Shown: in pieces, positions 4,696-7,142 of the stretch
How positions within the stretch are numbered: the first letter of the stretch is position 1
How the letters are laid out: every line of letters begins with the position of its first letter
From: Bacillota bacterium
Lineage (GTDB): Bacteria; Bacillota; Clostridia; Acetivibrionales; DSM-2933
Assembly (NCBI GenBank): GCA_023441845.1
Contig: JAEZNF010000395.1
Location: forward strand, 1 to 7,142
Direction of reading: 5' to 3'
DNA: 7,142 nt
Made by a program: the position numbers and the translations under genes
The notes under the pieces: model-generated
What the model was told of the DNA's origin: nothing
Database searches by the model: none
Seen by the model: the letters and a program-made list of their open reading frames with translations, nothing else

Positions 4696-6303
4696 TTATT
4701 TTATCTTGTGCATAAGTTTCCGTGGAATCAATCTCAGAACCTTTTGCGGCATTACATCCAATTCTTCTCTGGATATGCCTTTTAACAACACAAGCAGTAT
4801 GAAATAGGAAGCCGCACCCACAAATATCGACGCAAAAGCAGCCACGGCATTTACAAAATAACTGCTCGGGATAAAAAACAGTACCAGGGAAATCACTTTG
4901 TACATTATCAGGACCGCTAGCCCCATAAGTACTGAAGAAACCAAGGGTTTAAGCAGAAGGTTGGCTATATTGAGCTTTACCTTGAGAAATTTTTTCATAG
5001 TAATATAGTTTAGTGTTATGGGTATTAAGTAGCCGATTATGCTGCCTATAATTGCACCGGAAATATTTATGCCCGGAATCGCAATCAAAAAATAGTTGGT
5101 CACGATTTTTCCGATTATACCAAATATTAGGTATGGAGTAACAATATAAAGCTTACCTGCGCCCTGTAAAATAGATGTCTGTATCTGTACAACAGACATC
5201 AGAACCAGCACCACGGCCCCGTATTTCATCAGGTATGCACCTTCTCCATACTTCAAAAGCTCAAATATCGGTGTACTCAGAACCGTAAAGCCTACAGCCG
5301 AAGGAATGGATATTAAAAAGCACAGTTTGAAAGCAAAATTAACTTTTTCCTGAATCTGTCTTTTGTCGCTTAAAGCCATTGCTGCTGATATTGCCGGCAG
5401 TATGGCAGTTGCAAGAGCTACAGTAATAGCAATTGGAGCATTTAAAAGCTGTTGATACTTATATAAGTGGCTGTACAGCTCGTTAGCCACTCTATCTGCA
5501 TAGCCGGCAGCTAATAGCCTGCTCTTTGTATTCCACAAATCCACCAAATTCCCGGCATACTGCATTCCTACAGAAAGAGTTATAGGTACACTGTAATTAA
5601 TAATTTTTTTTACCAGCTGTTTATATGTAAACCTTTTAACCCTCACCATGCTTTCCGTTCTCGGTATCTTATACCCATCACTCTTTATATGAAAACCAAC
5701 CAGAAAAGCAGCCGAAACGAGCGCTCCCAGCGAAGTAGCGAGAGTTCCGCCAGCGCAGGCCTCTTTAAGACCAACTCTTATCAATAATGCTGCAAATATA
5801 ATAGTAAACACTGCGTTAACAATTTGTTCAATGATTTGGGACACTGCTGTAGGTGTCATGTTGCCTCTTCCTTGAAAATACCCCCTGTATGAAGAAGCAA
5901 CTGCCGTAAAAAGCATTGAAGGAGCCAACGCAAGTATTGCAAGAGCCGAATCATCAAAGCGCAGTATTTTCGCTATGGGCGTTGAGAGTACGAACATTAA
6001 AACGGACATTATAAGGCCAATGACGATAAGGAAGGAACGTGCTATTTTAAAGCTTCTTACAGCGTCCTTATAGTTACCCACTGCAATAAGCTCCGAAACC
6101 AGTTTGGATATGGCTACAGGTATTCCCGAGTTTGTCAAAACAAACACAAACACATATACCTGATAGGCGGCAACATATATGCCATTTCCGGCATCGCCTA
6201 TTATGGCAAGTAAAAACGGCAGATACAGTAAAGAAACTACCTTTACAATAATACCAGCCGCAGATAAAACAGCAAAACCTTTTGCAACCGACTGTTCTTT
6301 CAT
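4696..6303 (-). CDS. MurJ/SpoVB-family polysaccharide flippase-like membrane protein (MOP superfamily)
   Basis: A 535-aa integral membrane protein with about 14 hydrophobic segments, the size and layout of Bacillus MurJ/YtgP and SpoVB. Members flip lipid-linked cell-wall precursors such as lipid II across the membrane; SpoVB is needed for spore cortex. The N-terminal family pattern is clear: SVAKGFAVLSAAG at 5-17, GDAGNGIYVAAYQVY at 36-50, and TNSGIPVAISKLVSE at 57-71. The C-terminus ends in a basic tail (VLRLIPRKLMHKIK), expected on the cytoplasmic side. The start is ATG at 6303, with AAAGGAG six bases upstream. An in-frame TTG at 6327 overlaps that site and would add eight residues. The sequence cannot tell the housekeeping MurJ role from a sporulation or exopolysaccharide role, and clostridia often carry several paralogues, so no symbol is given. 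It is convergent with cimA and divergent from the transporter gene, so it is probably transcribed alone. Confidence 0.85.
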   Translation of the reverse strand: MKEQSVAKGFAVLSAAGIIVKVVSLLYLPFLLAIIGDAGNGIYVAAYQVYVFVFVLTNSGIPVAISKLVSELIAVGNYKDAVRSFKIARSFLIVIGLIMSVLMFVLSTPIAKILRFDDSALAILALAPSMLFTAVASSYRGYFQGRGNMTPTAVSQIIEQIVNAVFTIIFAALLIRVGLKEACAGGTLATSLGALVSAAFLVGFHIKSDGYKIPRTESMVRVKRFTYKQLVKKIINYSVPITLSVGMQYAGNLVDLWNTKSRLLAAGYADRVANELYSHLYKYQQLLNAPIAITVALATAILPAISAAMALSDKRQIQEKVNFAFKLCFLISIPSAVGFTVLSTPIFELLKYGEGAYLMKYGAVVLVLMSVVQIQTSILQGAGKLYIVTPYLIFGIIGKIVTNYFLIAIPGINISGAIIGSIIGYLIPITLNYITMKKFLKVKLNIANLLLKPLVSSVLMGLAVLIMYKVISLVLFFIPSSYFVNAVAAFASIFVGAASYFILLVLLKGISREELDVMPQKVLRLIPRKLMHKIK

Positions 6304-6309
6304 TACCTT

Positions 6310-6316
6310 CTCCTTT
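6310..6316 (-). promoter_or_regulatory. Ribosome binding site of the flippase gene
   Basis: On the minus strand AAAGGAG lies 6 bases before the ATG at 6303. It falls inside the frame extended to the TTG at 6327, which argues against that earlier start. Confidence 0.75.
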
Positions 6317-6365
6317 ATTACAGGCAAAATATAAATAACTATAATGAATCTATGCCAACGTCTTA

Positions 6366-6394
6366 ATAATAAAACAAATTTAAAAAAAAGTGAA
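6366..6394 (-). promoter_or_regulatory. Predicted promoter of the flippase gene
   Basis: On the minus strand the -35 box TTCACT (6389-6394) and the -10 box TATTAT (6366-6371) are 17 bases apart, and the spacer starts with a run of seven T's. Transcription would begin near 6359, about 55 bases before the ATG. The -35 match is only moderate (4 of 6). Confidence 0.45.
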
Positions 6395-6466
6395 CTCTTT
6401 TAATTATTAATCGGTGTTATTTAAAATCTTTTATCGCTCTAATATCCATCCTTCCCAGTTTTAACC

Positions 6467-6495
6467 TGTACAAACCGGATTTTTAAGGTTATATT
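6467..6495 (+). promoter_or_regulatory. Predicted promoter of the DHA2 transporter gene
   Basis: The -35-like TGTACA (6467-6472) and the -10-like TATATT (6490-6495) are 17 bases apart, about 37 bases before the start codon. The boxes overlap an inverted repeat, TAACCT (6462-6467) with AGGTTA (6486-6491), which could be fortuitous or an operator. Confidence 0.42.
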
Positions 6496-6510
6496 AAGTA
6501 AATAATACTT
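6496..6510. promoter_or_regulatory. Candidate operator palindrome at the transporter transcription start
   Basis: AAGTA, five bases, then TACTT form a perfect 5+5 inverted repeat directly after the predicted -10 box, where a repressor would block initiation. Efflux genes of this family are often controlled by TetR or MarR repressors. None is visible in the window, and a repeat this short in A+T-rich DNA may arise by chance. Confidence 0.3.
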
Positions 6511-6531
6511 CTTAAAGGAGATAACAATTTT

Positions 6532-7142
6532 ATGCAAATGAGCAAATTACATAGATGGCTTATTTTATTCAATATATCCATATCGATATTCATGGCAACC
6601 CTGGATGGAAGTATTGTAAACATTGCGCTTCCGATCATGTCTGAGGAACTGTCGGTAAATATCGGGGCAATTCAGTGGGTTGTTACATCATATTTATTAT
6701 CTATTTCGGTGCTTCTTCTTATTTGGGGAAAAATATCGGATTTATATGGCAAGAAAATGATATTTGCTTCCGGCTTTATTATATTTACAATCGGCTCGGC
6801 GCTATGTGGTATGTCTTCAAGCCTTGGAATGCTGGTTTTTTCACGTATTGTACAGGCAGTGGGCGCCTCAGCTACAATGGCCCTCGGTCAAGGTATAATC
6901 ACTTCAATCTTTCCGCCAAATGAAAGAGGCAGAGCTTTAGGCATCACCGGAGCTGCTGTGGCGATAGGGAGCCTTGTCGGGCCAAGTCTTGGCGGTGTAC
7001 TGGTTCATGCCTCAGGCTGGAAATCCATATTCTTTATAAATATACCGATTGGGATTATCGGTACAATTCTCACATTTTTAATAATCCCCTCTATCCACAA
7101 GGCTCCAACATCTACAAAGTTTGATTTTAAAGGTTCTGTAAT
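6532..7142 (+). CDS. DHA2-family (EmrB/QacA-like) MFS multidrug transporter, 3' end outside window
   Basis: The frame from ATG 6532 stays open to the window edge, giving 203 codons of what is normally a 450-500 residue protein. Family members are 14-helix proton-driven antiporters that export drugs or dyes across the inner membrane. Visible motifs: LDGSIVNIALP at 24-34 (the DHA2 helix-1 pattern LDxTIVNVALP, with Ser for Thr); motif A GKISDLYGKK at 66-75, in the loop between helices 2 and 3; the motif B-like SRIVQAVGAS at 104-113, with Ala instead of the usual Gly after Gln; and motif C IGSLVGPSLGG at 145-155, typical of antiporters. Six hydrophobic segments are visible. AAAGGAG at 6514-6520 is 11 bases before the start, slightly long but the only good site. 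Substrate cannot be told from the sequence. The gene is divergent from the flippase gene. Confidence 0.9.
   Translation, partial: MQMSKLHRWLILFNISISIFMATLDGSIVNIALPIMSEELSVNIGAIQWVVTSYLLSISVLLLIWGKISDLYGKKMIFASGFIIFTIGSALCGMSSSLGMLVFSRIVQAVGASATMALGQGIITSIFPPNERGRALGITGAAVAIGSLVGPSLGGVLVHASGWKSIFFINIPIGIIGTILTFLIIPSIHKAPTSTKFDFKGSV

Noticed and set aside
4571..4807. Plus-strand open frame of 78 codons
   Set aside because: It runs through the hairpin and repeat and then antisense into the 3' end of the flippase gene; no ribosome site and no family resemblance.
6675..6923. Plus-strand open frame of 82 codons
   Set aside because: It is an out-of-frame shadow of the DHA2 transporter, whose real frame starts at 6532 and carries motifs A to C.

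Overview
The window (about 7.1 kb, A+T-rich, with strong AGGAGG-type ribosome binding sites and a T-box leader) looks like a Firmicutes chromosome. The protein families and codon use suggest a clostridium, perhaps of the cellulolytic Ruminiclostridium/Acetivibrio group. That genus-level guess is inference. I see no insertion sequence, phage gene, CRISPR array, tRNA or rRNA.

Layout, left to right. (1) The 3' part of a plus-strand gene for a parvulin-type peptidyl-prolyl isomerase with C-terminal TPR-like repeats; its start lies outside the window. (2) A strong symmetric terminator shared with the convergent minus-strand gene pilT, a pilus retraction ATPase with no other pilus gene nearby. (3) A 573-base divergent region. 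It carries a minus-strand promoter for pilT, a plus-strand promoter, a complete T-box riboswitch with mutually exclusive antiterminator and terminator, a short repeated element, and the ribosome binding site of the next gene. (4) cimA, a Leptospira-type (R)-citramalate synthase, which commits pyruvate and acetyl-CoA to isoleucine synthesis. (5) A 196-base convergent spacer with a long hairpin and a second copy of the repeated element. (6) A minus-strand gene for a 14-helix MurJ/SpoVB-family flippase-like protein. (7) A divergent promoter region, then (8) the first 203 codons of a DHA2-family (EmrB/QacA-like) drug-efflux transporter that runs off the window. That open frame has no stop inside the window.

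The most coherent story is the cimA unit. The T-box specifier reads best as ATC (isoleucine), and the acceptor-pairing bulge fits a tRNA with discriminator A. The enzyme keeps nearly all of the isoleucine-binding residues known from Leptospira CimA. The gene therefore appears to be controlled by isoleucine twice: by tRNA charging at transcription and by feedback on the enzyme. The least explained feature is a roughly 37-base element present once on each side of cimA, one copy of which folds into a nearly perfect hairpin. The other genes look like independent single-gene units with no evident functional link to each other.
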